Source of the DNA: a virus
Virus record (IMG/VR): IMGVR_UViG_3300025122_000041
Span: 1 to 41,849 of that record
DNA: 41,849 nucleotides
Reading direction: 5' to 3' (one strand)
The position numbers were made by a program, and so were the translations under genes. How positions within the stretch are numbered: position 1 is the first letter of the stretch; each line of letters opens with the position of its first letter. This document shows positions 25,367 to 35,000 of the stretch, in pieces. The notes below the pieces were generated by a model that saw only the letters and a list, made by a program, of their open reading frames with translations, had not been told where the DNA came from and did no database searches.

Positions 25367-27271
25367 ATGTCCAAAAATTTCTCACTTAATCAGCTAACCG
25401 AAGGTATTCGGCAACGACACCTAGGTTCGCAAAATCGATTGCTTGTGGAGAAGTGGTCCCGCACTGGTTTGCTCCGTGGATTGGACGGTGTAAATCGCGA
25501 GAACATGTCTCGTCTGCTTGAAAATCAGGCAGCCCAAGTACTTCGTGAGGCCAACAGTGTTTCTACTGGAGCCGGCGCAATGGCCGGATCCGGTGATCTA
25601 CAGGGTTTCACAAATATTGCATTCCCAATCGTACGTCGGGTCTTTGGCGGTCTAATTGCCAATGAGCTCGTTTCCATCCAGCCGATGAGTCTTCCTTCCG
25701 GACTGCTCTTCTATCTGGATTATACGTACGGTGGCAGAGAGTCGTATACGGCCGGTTCATCGAACTTTGGTAATGTGTCGATATACGCAGGTTCGGGTTC
25801 CATTTATAACGATCCCGCGGGCAAGGGCGTACGCTCTGGTTCCCTAGGGGTAGGTGGTCAGTATGACCTCGCTGGATCCGGCTTTACTCGGGTACACAAG
25901 AATTCGGCTGCCATTACCCTTACGGCTTCTGGAGCTTTTGGTAATAACAAAACTATCAACAACGGTGGTACTCTTACACATACCGGTTCTACTGATGCCA
26001 AATTGTTACAGTATGACCCGCAGGTCTCCGACTTGATTGAAGGCGACCCCGCCCGCACCAACACCGGCAAGTTCCAGGCAGTGTTCGTGCCGCTTTCGGC
26101 CGCAACTGATGGTGATACTACGCTGGCTAAAGAGTGGGCATTCCACACCAACGGTACATTTAGAAGTGCCGCAGGTAATGGTATTGCCGACCCGGGCGTT
26201 GACAAGGTGCCTGGTACCCTTCAGGGTGGCGAGAACATCTGTAATGTTCGACGTTTGAACCAGATGGGTACGTACACCTCAAACGCTGGCTTTACGTCGG
26301 ATCCACTTATTGGTGTCAACACCGCGAATGCGGTTCTAATGTGTATCGTTACCGGTACGAAGCATGAAGCCGAGACTGTTTACGTTTCGTATCCGCTTTC
26401 TCCATCGCTTGAAACCGGAGCCTCCGATGGTTCGTCGCTGACAATTCCGACTTTCGAGTCCAATTTCGGTACCGATCCGAGTCCGGCAATCCCAGAGATT
26501 GATATCAAGATTGAGTCTCTGGCTGTTACTGCGGTAACCCGCAAGCTGCGCGCTCGTTGGTCTCCGGAGCTTGCTCAGGACCTGAATGCTTACCACAGTC
26601 TAGACGCTGAGGTTGAGCTTACTCAGATTCTTTCTGAGCAGATTGCTCTGGAAATCGATCGTGAGATTCTTAATGACCTCCTTATGGGAGCCAAGGTTGT
26701 TAGATATTGGTCTCGTGCGCCAGGTAAGTTTGTCAATAAGGAAACAGGTAAGGCACTTGGAAAGCTCGATTCCCTCGCACCTGGACCATCCTTTGCAGGA
26801 ACGGTTCGCGAGTGGTATGAGACCCTTACTGAGACAATCATTGATGTTGCCAACGAGATTCATCGCTTGACTCTCCGCGGATCGGCCAACTTTATTGTGG
26901 TTAGCCCCGATGTTGCAACAATGCTTGAGGCTTCGGTCCTGTATCGTCCATCTTATACTCTTGATGGTGATGGACAGGTCAGTCAGCCGATGTCACTTGG
27001 TGCCGAAAAGATTGGTACACTGAGCAATCGCTTCACGGTCTACAAGGACCCCTACTTCCCACGCAACAAGGTTCTTGTTGGGTATAAGGGTGGTAGCTAC
27101 CTTGAGACCGGGTATGTGTACGCTCCGTACGTACCTCTCATCGTTACTCCGACGATCTTCGCTCCTGAGGACTTCACCCCACGTAAGGGTGTGATGACTC
27201 GTTACGGAAAGAAGATGGTCCGCAGTGACTTCTACGGTACCGTAACGGTTCAGGATCTTAATATCATCTAA
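25367..27271 (+). CDS. Major capsid protein (gp23-like)
   Basis: A 634-residue HK97-fold capsid protein of the T4 gp23 group (T4: 521). The hallmark is GFTNIAFPIVRRVFGGLIAN followed by ELVSIQPMSLPSGLLFYLDY. Residues 1-61 form the propeptide; VLREANS gives a prohead protease site (Leu-X-Glu) after Glu61, close to T4 residue 65. A Gly/Thr/Asn-rich insertion (about residues 130-340) replaces the shorter T4 insertion. The C-terminal core includes ITLRGSANFIVVSPDVATML-like residues and PYVPLIVTPTIF. AGGAG lies 9 nt before ATG 25367. It is the last gene before a strong terminator, and its codon use is visibly adapted (CGT, GGT, ACC), as expected for the most abundant protein. Confidence 0.95.
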   Translation: MSKNFSLNQLTEGIRQRHLGSQNRLLVEKWSRTGLLRGLDGVNRENMSRLLENQAAQVLREANSVSTGAGAMAGSGDLQGFTNIAFPIVRRVFGGLIANELVSIQPMSLPSGLLFYLDYTYGGRESYTAGSSNFGNVSIYAGSGSIYNDPAGKGVRSGSLGVGGQYDLAGSGFTRVHKNSAAITLTASGAFGNNKTINNGGTLTHTGSTDAKLLQYDPQVSDLIEGDPARTNTGKFQAVFVPLSAATDGDTTLAKEWAFHTNGTFRSAAGNGIADPGVDKVPGTLQGGENICNVRRLNQMGTYTSNAGFTSDPLIGVNTANAVLMCIVTGTKHEAETVYVSYPLSPSLETGASDGSSLTIPTFESNFGTDPSPAIPEIDIKIESLAVTAVTRKLRARWSPELAQDLNAYHSLDAEVELTQILSEQIALEIDREILNDLLMGAKVVRYWSRAPGKFVNKETGKALGKLDSLAPGPSFAGTVREWYETLTETIIDVANEIHRLTLRGSANFIVVSPDVATMLEASVLYRPSYTLDGDGQVSQPMSLGAEKIGTLSNRFTVYKDPYFPRNKVLVGYKGGSYLETGYVYAPYVPLIVTPTIFAPEDFTPRKGVMTRYGKKMVRSDFYGTVTVQDLNII

Positions 27272-27299
27272 TCTTAGATTGGTGATAATCCAAACCCTA

Positions 27300-27329
27300 G
27301 GGGGGGCGTTTTCGCCCCCCCTTTTTTTT
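27300..27329 (+). terminator. Intrinsic terminator after capsid gene
   Basis: A perfect 9-bp G/C stem (27300-27308 with 27313-27321), TTTT loop and an eight-T tract (27322-27329), starting 28 nt after the capsid stop. Stem of seven G:C plus CG pairs makes it the strongest hairpin in the window. Confidence 0.93.
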
Positions 27330-27419
27330 AATCTGGTTCTAAAATACTGTAGATTTTATTAGTTATGAGCAATGTTACATCACAACGCAATAATTAGCAT
27401 GTATTAGCAAGGTAGTACT

Positions 27420-27665
27420 ATGCAGAATATCGATGTCAAGGGCTCAATACTTCGTCTTCGTGAACTCCGCGAAAAATTGTGCAGTAATCAAAAGGACTGG
27501 GCGGAGGTATATGAAGTAAGAGACTTTGTTGTAGGGCACTTGCAAGAGCTTCATAATATGATATGTGACAGGAAGGTTCGTAGAAAAAAATTAGAGGATA
27601 AATCTTCATTTATCTTAGAGTCTTTATCGTCGATGCCCAATTCCGATAGTGGGGGAGATGTCTGA
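27420..27665 (+). CDS. Small helical protein, unknown function
   Basis: An 81-residue charged, largely helical protein (ILRLRELREKL, VRDFVVGHLQELHNMICDRK) with AAGG before ATG. No domain recognised. It is the first gene after the capsid terminator, so the 90 nt before it should carry a promoter, though none is obvious by eye. Its TGA overlaps the next start (TGATG), so the pair is translationally coupled. Confidence 0.6.
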   Translation: MQNIDVKGSILRLRELREKLCSNQKDWAEVYEVRDFVVGHLQELHNMICDRKVRRKKLEDKSSFILESLSSMPNSDSGGDV

Positions 27666-27991
27666 TGCCTGATGAGAATGGATGGAGTGAATATTCTAGA
27701 CTGGTGCTTAAAGAGCTAGAAACTCTGGCAAGTAGTATTCAAGCACTGAATACAGAAATTCAGGAGTTAAAACAGGAAATTGCGCAGATGAGGGCCCGAG
27801 AAGATCGGGTGGATGACCTTAAGGCATGGAAGGAGAAGATTGATGAGGTGGCATCTCCTTCTCAATTAAAAGAGCTTGTGGATGAAATTCAACATCTCAA
27901 GTCATTTAAAATAAAAGCCATCACCGTCTTTACAGTTGTACAGTTTGGGATGGGTGCGGCCCTGTGGTTCATGAAGGTCCTGGGCGGTTAG
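27665..27991 (+). CDS. Coiled-coil protein with C-terminal membrane segment
   Basis: A 108-residue protein with a heptad-like helix at residues 15-50 (LETLASSIQALNTEIQELK, QEIAQMRARE), a linker (EVASPSQLKELVDEI) and one hydrophobic segment at about 85-104 (AITVFTVVQFGMGAALWFM). Coiled coil followed by a C-terminal membrane helix is also the layout of XhlA-type lysis accessory proteins and some phage membrane proteins, so a lysis or membrane-docking role is possible. No holin or endolysin partner is nearby, and its head-gene neighbours would equally fit an assembly role at the membrane. It is the only clear single-helix membrane protein in the window apart from the tape measure candidate. Confidence 0.6.
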   Translation: MPDENGWSEYSRLVLKELETLASSIQALNTEIQELKQEIAQMRAREDRVDDLKAWKEKIDEVASPSQLKELVDEIQHLKSFKIKAITVFTVVQFGMGAALWFMKVLGG

Positions 27992-28020
27992 ATTTTAGCC
28001 GGTAAAACATATGTGCTAAT

Positions 28021-28053
28021 GCCTACTTATCGGTAGGCCCGGACCATTATAAT
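28021..28053 (+). promoter_or_regulatory. Hairpin and -10-like box before 28106 gene
   Basis: A 6-bp stem with 6-nt loop (GCCTAC...GTAGGC, 28021-28038) is followed by TATAAT at 28048-28053, about 50 nt before a strong Shine-Dalgarno (AAGGAG) and ATG 28106. No good -35 box is at the right distance. A promoter is expected here because the gene has its own terminator and distinct composition; the evidence is otherwise weak. Confidence 0.25.
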
Positions 28054-28105
28054 CACCTGACACCCACAGGGGACCGGAAGCATTGGGAGCAAAAGGAGAA
28101 AGATT

Positions 28106-28558
28106 ATGCCAAAAGTAACAGTTACAGGTGCAAAAGGGCTGGTTCAGTCAACCGGCACTGGCTTCGTTCTGGAAGACGTTGCCTCAGCACTAAGCACACA
28201 ATCCGTCGAGGCTCCCGCAGCTGCCGCAGCTGCCACCGCTTCCAGAATCAAAGTCACCACGCAACTTGCCTTGGTGGACCAAGCCAACGACGCTAATGAT
28301 CGTGCTTATTTGCCTTCGCCAACATCCGTTCCAACCGGCCACTGGGTCATCATTACCGACATCGGCGGCGCAGGTTTTGAGCTGAGCTCAGAGGGTGATG
28401 GTACCACCGCAACCACAATCAACGGAACTGCGGTAACGAATGGCGCTGGAGTTTATGCAAAAGAGCTTGCAGTTGCAGCAGACCAGACGATTGTATGTAC
28501 CAAGGCAGGCGCTAATGCTTGGATCTGTGGAACGGCGACGGCAACAGTACCGGACTAG
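28106..28558 (+). CDS. Ala/Thr-rich protein, candidate capsid decoration protein
   Basis: A 150-residue protein with a strong AAGGAG site. It starts PKVTVTGAKGLVQSTGTGF, has an Ala run (EAPAAAAAATAS), then a beta-rich half (TGHWVIITDIGGAGFELSS, ICGTATATVPD). No enzyme motif. Base composition is more GC-rich and codons more C/G-ending than in its neighbours. A short, abundant-looking beta protein placed just downstream of the capsid gene in its own transcription unit, with a terminator 50 nt later, suggests a head decoration or head-fibre protein. That is inference from context and composition; recent acquisition is an alternative or additional explanation. Confidence 0.6.
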   Translation: MPKVTVTGAKGLVQSTGTGFVLEDVASALSTQSVEAPAAAAAATASRIKVTTQLALVDQANDANDRAYLPSPTSVPTGHWVIITDIGGAGFELSSEGDGTTATTINGTAVTNGAGVYAKELAVAADQTIVCTKAGANAWICGTATATVPD

Positions 28559-28603
28559 GTCATAGTTTGGTTTAGCAAAAAAGATAAAATGCTTATATTT
28601 TTT

Positions 28604-28632
28604 GGGGGCATCCTTCGGGGTGCCCCTTTTTT
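28604..28632 (+). terminator. Intrinsic terminator, TTCG loop
   Basis: A 9-bp stem (28605-28613 with 28618-28626, one G:T pair) closed by a TTCG tetraloop and followed by TTTTTT. It ends the transcript of the candidate decoration gene, 46 nt after its stop codon. Confidence 0.9.
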
Positions 28633-28720
28633 ATTTTATTTTAGAGACTTCAGGGGCTAGATGTCTAGCAGCTACATCGAGTTTTACCTACTTATTAGGG
28701 ATACTTCCCGGGAGATCTAG

Positions 28721-29917
28721 GTGGCTACATTTGCGACAACGCTGAATCCAACTCCATTTGGTTTTTTTGATAAAGATGCAGCTTTTCAGACGGAGGCAGA
28801 TGCGCTAGTAACATTTACTAAACGTAAATTAGGCGATGACATTCTTAGCGTTGAGCTTACCAAGAAACAGATTTGGGCGTGTTTCGAAGAATCTTTGCTT
28901 GAATATAGTTCTATTGTTAACATATATCAGGCCCAGTCTCAGATGATGGATCTGTTAGGTTTCCCCACCGGTAGCGCAATATCAGGTTCAACAAATATTG
29001 GTCCCCATGGCTTTGAACAAATGTTACCCAGGGCGAGCTTAGATTACCTTGATCGTCTGGGTGAACCATACGCAGGCCAAGCTGGATTAGGTGGTTCGTA
29101 TAATTCAATGTCAGGCTCAATTAAGTTGGAAAAGGGTGTTCAGGATTATGACATATATGACCTTCTAAAGGATGGAAGTGATAATCTCATTTTTTCTTCA
29201 AGTCTGAATAGCCCTGTCACCAAACTTAAAATTCTGGAGGTGTATCACTTTTCACCTCAGGCTGCCTATAGATTTTTTGACACCACGTCAGCGATCAATT
29301 ATTTGAATAACGAATTTTCATTTGAATCATTTACTCCAGAGACTATATTTTATGTCTTGCCTGTTTTTGAGGATGTTTTGAGGGCTGGGCAAATGGATTT
29401 ATCCAATCGAGTTAGGCGATCAAATTATTCCTATAGGATTATGGGCACAAAAATTCGAATATTTCCAAGGCCTACCATGGATGACCCGAAGAGTCTTTGG
29501 TTGCGTGTTGGCTTTGGTAATAACCCTTTCAATCCGAGTTATAGAGACGATACAAAATTTGGCACCAACAATCTATCAAATATACCATATGGCAACCTGC
29601 AATTTGATAGGATTAATAGCATAGGCCGCCAGTGGGTTAGGCAGTATACATTAGCGTGTGCGAAGGAGGTTTTAGGGTTGGTACGCTCTAAATTTAGCAC
29701 AGTGCCTATTGCTGATGCCGAATTGAGTCTTAATGGAGATGCTCTTATAACGCAAGGTCGTGAGGAGAAGTCAGATCTAAAAACCACCCTTAAGGAAATC
29801 CTTGACAAGATGACTTATAATCAATTGGTAATAGCGGAGGCTGATAAGAGTGATGCTATATTGAGGTTGTTGAAAAACATTCCCATTCCCAATGGCAAAG
29901 CTATCATCATGGGTTAG
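28721..29917 (+). CDS. Neck protein (gp13-like)
   Basis: A 398-residue protein starting at GTG 28721 with GGGAG about 8 nt upstream. Segments such as TPFGFFDKDAAFQTEADALV, KRKLGDDILSVELTKKQIW and EESLLEYSSIVNIYQAQSQ, plus YSYRIMGTKIRIFPRP later, match the pattern I know for T4-type neck proteins. gp13 and gp14 form the neck that seals the packaged head and accepts the tail. It is followed after 11 nt by the gp14-like gene, and T4 has the same order gp13-gp14. Assignment to gp13 rather than another connector protein rests on this order as much as on sequence. Confidence 0.75.
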   Translation: MATFATTLNPTPFGFFDKDAAFQTEADALVTFTKRKLGDDILSVELTKKQIWACFEESLLEYSSIVNIYQAQSQMMDLLGFPTGSAISGSTNIGPHGFEQMLPRASLDYLDRLGEPYAGQAGLGGSYNSMSGSIKLEKGVQDYDIYDLLKDGSDNLIFSSSLNSPVTKLKILEVYHFSPQAAYRFFDTTSAINYLNNEFSFESFTPETIFYVLPVFEDVLRAGQMDLSNRVRRSNYSYRIMGTKIRIFPRPTMDDPKSLWLRVGFGNNPFNPSYRDDTKFGTNNLSNIPYGNLQFDRINSIGRQWVRQYTLACAKEVLGLVRSKFSTVPIADAELSLNGDALITQGREEKSDLKTTLKEILDKMTYNQLVIAEADKSDAILRLLKNIPIPNGKAIIMG

Positions 29918-29928
29918 GAGATTAGGGC

Positions 29929-30612
29929 GTGTCTAGACTTTTCATAACACCACGAGAAATTGACTTTATTGCGGATCTAAATAAGGAGATTATTAAGGAC
30001 GTAATAGGGCAAAAGATCTATTTTTATAAAGTCAGAGAGGATCTGTCCAGCATACATGATGTTTATGAAGAATCAGTCGACAAGGTTTTTGACCCTCCAG
30101 TTGAAATTGACGCCCGCGTTGACTGGGATCCTTCGGAGGTTCGTACAACTCGTTTTGGAATGGAGAATTATTACAGTATAAACGTTTATATCCAGTCACG
30201 TGATATGTTGGATAAGGATATTGATATTGAGCCCGGTGATTATTTTAGTTATGGTGACGTCTTTTTTGAGGTCACTTCCACCTTAGTTACTAGCAATATT
30301 TACGGTCAGGTTGAGCACTCAACCGGAATTAAAGTAGTCGGTAAACAGGCTAGAATTGGACAGATTCTTCGAGACCCAATCGGCCCGACAGATGAATCAT
30401 ACAGTGATGAGGATGCTGTACAGGAGACGTATATACAACAGAGGGGGTTTGAGGAAAATCGTCTAGGTAAGACCGGGGATGTGAGATCGTTGCAGGAAAA
30501 GGGCGTACTTGAAAAACCAATTTCAAAGCCAACTGAGGTTTCACCTCGGGGTGGCAATGACAAGGAAAATGAAGCTGGAATTATCGATTCTTCATTTTAT
30601 GGGGACGATTGA
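29929..30612 (+). CDS. Neck / head completion protein (gp14-like)
   Basis: A 227-residue protein from GTG 29929, preceded by GGAG. Recognisable parts are SRLFITPREIDFIADLNKEI, KDVIGQKIYFYKV, VYEESVDKVFDPPVEIDARV and YYSINVYIQSRDMLDKDI, a pattern of T4-type gp14-like connector proteins. With gp13 it forms the neck collar. The C-terminal 60 residues are polar and probably flexible (QEKGVLEKPISKPTEVSPRG). It is followed after 12 nt by a tail gene, placing it at the head-tail junction in the gene order as well as in the particle. Confidence 0.75.
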   Translation: MSRLFITPREIDFIADLNKEIIKDVIGQKIYFYKVREDLSSIHDVYEESVDKVFDPPVEIDARVDWDPSEVRTTRFGMENYYSINVYIQSRDMLDKDIDIEPGDYFSYGDVFFEVTSTLVTSNIYGQVEHSTGIKVVGKQARIGQILRDPIGPTDESYSDEDAVQETYIQQRGFEENRLGKTGDVRSLQEKGVLEKPISKPTEVSPRGGNDKENEAGIIDSSFYGDD

Positions 30613-30624
30613 TGGGAGTTTTAA

Positions 30625-31980
30625 ATGTCAACTAGATTTACTAAGGGTAAGGGGGATGCCAACTCAACCTCATCAGGATATGAGGGCGCGAATATTCCTG
30701 ATGATTTGCATATGCCTTCGTGTACAATCGAGGACGTTGATCGTGCATTATTTAATTTGTTTAATGAAGAGCTTCCATTTTTCTATAAATTGGAAAAGGA
30801 GTCTAGACGAATTCCGGTTATTTTTGCAACTGGCGAAAGGTTTGCAATCCTGAGGCGTAAAAGGCCGTTGAGAGACAATTCAGGTGTATTAATTCTGCCA
30901 TTAATTTCAATGCAGAGAACCGGCGTACAACAAGAGAATTTAAAGGGTGGCGGTCCTGGAGAGGGTGAGCCACTGGTAATTAAGAAGCGCCTCAGTAAGG
31001 ATGATATTGACTATCAGAGACTGATCAATAAGCTAAATTTACAAAATGCAGATGATATTGCGTCTGATGGAAATACGGTCGGAGGACGTTCGGCTTCCGA
31101 TAATGCTATATCCCAGTATGATTCAGCTAAGCCCGGGGCATTGGCGACGAAGAGAGCTCAGCCGGCTCCGACGATAGCAACTCGGCTTGGGCAATTGCTT
31201 AGACCGAATTTAAATAGAAATATATTTGAAATTATTACGATTCCTCCAACTAAATTTTTTACGGTATCGTACAATATTACGTTTTGGGCTCAATATACAC
31301 AACAGGTCAATGATATGATGGCTGTCATAATGAGTGCATATGTTGATATGAGAAGGCGAACATTTCGACTGGAGACGGAGAAGGGTTATTGGTTTATTGC
31401 ATATGTTAATTCACAGCTCACACCCGGTAACAATTTTGATGACTTTACTGATAGCGAGAGGCTAGTGAAGTATAGTATGGATATTGATGTTCCGGCATTT
31501 TTAATTGCGCCGAATTACCCTGGGTCTCGAACACCCATGCGCAGATATGTTTCAACACCTGAATTGCATTTTCAGGCAATTGCCGTTGAATCACTTTCCC
31601 CCAGCGCATTTACTAGCCAACCGGTTCAAGGCATTGTATCAGGTGATTCTGATAAATATATTTTACAAGATCTGGATGATGACGGTGCAATTTTTCCTGG
31701 GTCTGCCGTTGCTGGTGATGCAATTGCTGCTAGCGATTCCAGAGACCTTAGGGATGGCTCGGGTGTATATAACGTTAAGACCGCGAATATTGGTGGGGCC
31801 CTCGGAGGTGCACCATTAATACCAGCACGTAGTCTAATGACTAATCCATTTACCGGTCAAAAACTTTCAATACCAATTCGTTCAATAACCGCCACCTCAA
31901 AGGGAGAAGTGGTCTATAAGGACATACATGATGATGTCGAATATGTAAATTTGGAGGTGCTTGAGAACATTACTTCATAG
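30625..31980 (+). CDS. Tail terminator / sheath-stabiliser candidate (gp15-like)
   Basis: A 451-residue structural protein starting at ATG 30625. Residues 190-300 contain RNIFEIITIPPTKFFTVSYN, ITFWAQYTQQVNDMMAVIM and FRLETEKGYWFIAYVNSQL, a layout resembling the T4 gp15 type that caps the tail tube and holds the sheath. The C-terminal third is variable (DDDGAIFPGSAVAGDA) and ends in SKGEVVYKDIHDDVEYVNLE. It is longer than T4 gp15 (272). The location between gp14-like and sheath genes is where T4 has gp15, which supports the reading, but no search was run; a neutral name is conserved tail-region structural protein. Confidence 0.6.
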   Translation: MSTRFTKGKGDANSTSSGYEGANIPDDLHMPSCTIEDVDRALFNLFNEELPFFYKLEKESRRIPVIFATGERFAILRRKRPLRDNSGVLILPLISMQRTGVQQENLKGGGPGEGEPLVIKKRLSKDDIDYQRLINKLNLQNADDIASDGNTVGGRSASDNAISQYDSAKPGALATKRAQPAPTIATRLGQLLRPNLNRNIFEIITIPPTKFFTVSYNITFWAQYTQQVNDMMAVIMSAYVDMRRRTFRLETEKGYWFIAYVNSQLTPGNNFDDFTDSERLVKYSMDIDVPAFLIAPNYPGSRTPMRRYVSTPELHFQAIAVESLSPSAFTSQPVQGIVSGDSDKYILQDLDDDGAIFPGSAVAGDAIAASDSRDLRDGSGVYNVKTANIGGALGGAPLIPARSLMTNPFTGQKLSIPIRSITATSKGEVVYKDIHDDVEYVNLEVLENITS

Positions 31981-32048
31981 AGCTGTTTGAAATACCGGTA
32001 TCTTACGTAAAAAAGAACATACTTATTCACGAAAAAGGAGACGTGTGA

Positions 32049-35000
32049 ATGGCTGAACAGACTTTTAGATCCCCTGGTTTTTTTCCGCGTGAAGTAGATT
32101 TGGGACTACCGGCAAGAGGTCCTAGCGGAATTCCTGCTGGTGTTGTTGGAACTGCCCTCAGAGGCCCTGCTTTTATTCCAGTGACGGTGGGAAATTTTAA
32201 CGAATTTGATACTGCATTTGGTGGTGTTTCTGCGGATAGATTTGGTGTATTGGCAGTACAGGAATTTTTGCGATACAAACAAAGTTGTACGTTTGTTCGA
32301 GTCTTAGGGGGTGGTTCTAATGATGTAAGCACTGATTTTTTGACCACTGAGAGACTGGGAACAGTGAAGAATGCCGGCTTTAAGCTTGAACCCGCTGGCG
32401 CTCACCAATCTGGCCAGACCCAGGGTGGTCAAATCGAGTATGGAGCAGTACAATTCATTGTGGCAAAGCACTATGTTAGCCAGTCCAAGTCAATACAGTA
32501 CCCAATATTCTCACAGAATGACAGCTTCCAGGGAGATGTCCGTGAGATTCATACCTTAGGTCATAAGTTTAATGACACTACTGGAAAAGTGGTGGCGATA
32601 CTTCGTGCCGTACTATTCACTACATCAGGTTCACTTTTTCGTATAAGAGACTGGAATATAAATCTTCCCGGTCTCACGGAGGACCTCGGGCAGGGGCCAG
32701 ACTATGCCAGTCCCGACGCAACCGACCCCAGGAATGCATTTAAGTTAATTCTATCATCGACTAGTGCAACGTTTGCCCAAACACCTGGCGGACTGAAGGG
32801 CGTTCAAGTGTATAGCGCTTCTCTGGATCCGGATAGTAACAATTATTTGGGAAAGATTCTGAATACTGACCCCCTCAAATTTCAAGAACGTCAGCACTTA
32901 TTATACCTGGATCTTCCCGTCGACAATGATATTGCGCCGGTGTATGACAAAGCTGGATCAATAGGCATACTTTCTGGTTCAACTGAGAAGGCCAATGGCG
33001 CTGCCGGAGCGTCCCTTGAATTTATTGATGCATTTGGCAGGTTTGATACCAGATATAAAACCCCCAGAACCCCATGGATTAAATCACAACCTTTCGGTTC
33101 AAATGAGTATGACCTATTTTATGTTGAGACGTTATCTGACGGTGCATATGCGAATGATAAATTTAAGGTTTCCATCGCAAACCTGAAAGCATCCGCTGAT
33201 AACACATACCCATATGGGACTTTTGAAGTCCAGATTCGTAATTTTGATGATACCGATGTCGATAAAAAGATTATTGAGAGGTATCCCGGGTGCAATCTAG
33301 ACCCACTCAGCAATCAATTTGTTGGGAGGGTCATCGGTGATATGAAGGAGAGCTTCAATTGGGACGGCCGAAATGAAACAGAACGACGAATAGTTGTTAC
33401 TGGACAGTATGCGAATAGATCTCTACGTGTTCGTGTGGTGTTGTCCACTGATCTACAAAAGGGTAATATACCCAGGACATCATTGCCGTTCGGGTTTGGC
33501 GGAATTCCGGTAATAAAGACTAGCGATGCTTTGAGTCATATCGCTTCGTATGTACCGTCGGTTAACCCCGCAGTGGGCCAGCTCGGATACGGTCGTCGTT
33601 TGTGGATGTCAGGTTGTGCGGATAGATACGCCCATACCGGACCCGGGGAATCTGCTCAGTACCACCCGGCACAGACTGCCTCTTTGTTGACCTCTTCAAT
33701 CATGCCTCCGTTACCCCTTCGATTTAAGGTTACCAAGGGAAACACCAAGGCCACCCCGCTCTTTAGTGGACACGCCGGTGCAGAGGAGAGAGTTAGTGCC
33801 GCATATTACTGGGGCGTGCAGAATACACGAATTACCTCCAGCAGGGCAGTGAATGCCAGTCAGGAGTTGAATCCAATTGTAAATGCATACACTAAATTTC
33901 ACGGGATTCAGAAATTGGACATGGTAGTAACCGGTGCAGGAGTGGACGTATTCAATAATAACGCATTTACCCTGTCTCGTGTGGCTTTACACAATGAGCT
34001 TGACGCAGCCGGACATATTTCAGCAATAACCGGTACTGCCAAGGAACATATGTTGGAAGCTGCCTATATTCGAGGCATGGCAAAATTAAATGAAAAGAAT
34101 TACACCGTTATAGATCCAACAGGCAGCAGGAAGACCAGGATCACGCTTGGAACGTTACTTAACTCATCGTCTGTAAAGTTTAATAAGTTTACTGAATTTG
34201 CGAAGTTTACCACCATTTTCTATGGTGGCTTTGACGGATTAAATATCCTCGATCGTGATCAATTTCTCATGAATGATAGGGCCACCTCAACCGCAACTCG
34301 AGGAAAAGCGTCCTCAGATTTCTCAGATCTGGGTCTGTCGACACAACCGGCAGGTACCGGAAAGGATAATAGCATTATTCGTGCATATCGGATGGCCTCA
34401 AAATTGCTCACTAACAAATATTCTAGCAATATTAATATTCTGGCAATTCCAGGCATCAGAGAACAGTATGTGACGGACTACGCCTCGGATAGGACTCGTG
34501 ACTATGGTCTTGCAATATATCTTATGGACCTGGAGATAGTCGATGAAAATCAGACCAGGTTATTCAACAATGAGGGTGATTTTATCCCGGATGTTGATGA
34601 AACGGCGGCAAAGATGGACGGCCGAGGGGTGGATAACAATTTTGTGGCAAGTTATTTCCCGGATGTATTTATCCAGGATCGATCGAGTGGGCAGGTTTTA
34701 TATGCCCCGGCTTCGGTGGCTGCATTACAGGCGGTAGGACAGAATGATAATATAGCAAAACCATGGTTTGCACCGGCAGGATTTAGTCGAGGTGCCCTTG
34801 CTAGTGTAACTAATGTCAAGGTGCGACTAACTGCTGTCGATAGAGACACACTGTATGAGAGTCGAATTAATCCAATTGCGACTTTCCCAAATAGCGGCTT
34901 TGTGATATTCGGACAGAAGACACTACAACTAGCACAATCTGCACTGGACAGAGTTAATGTCAGAAGGATGTTGTTAGATGTTAAAAGAGCAGTAATAGGT

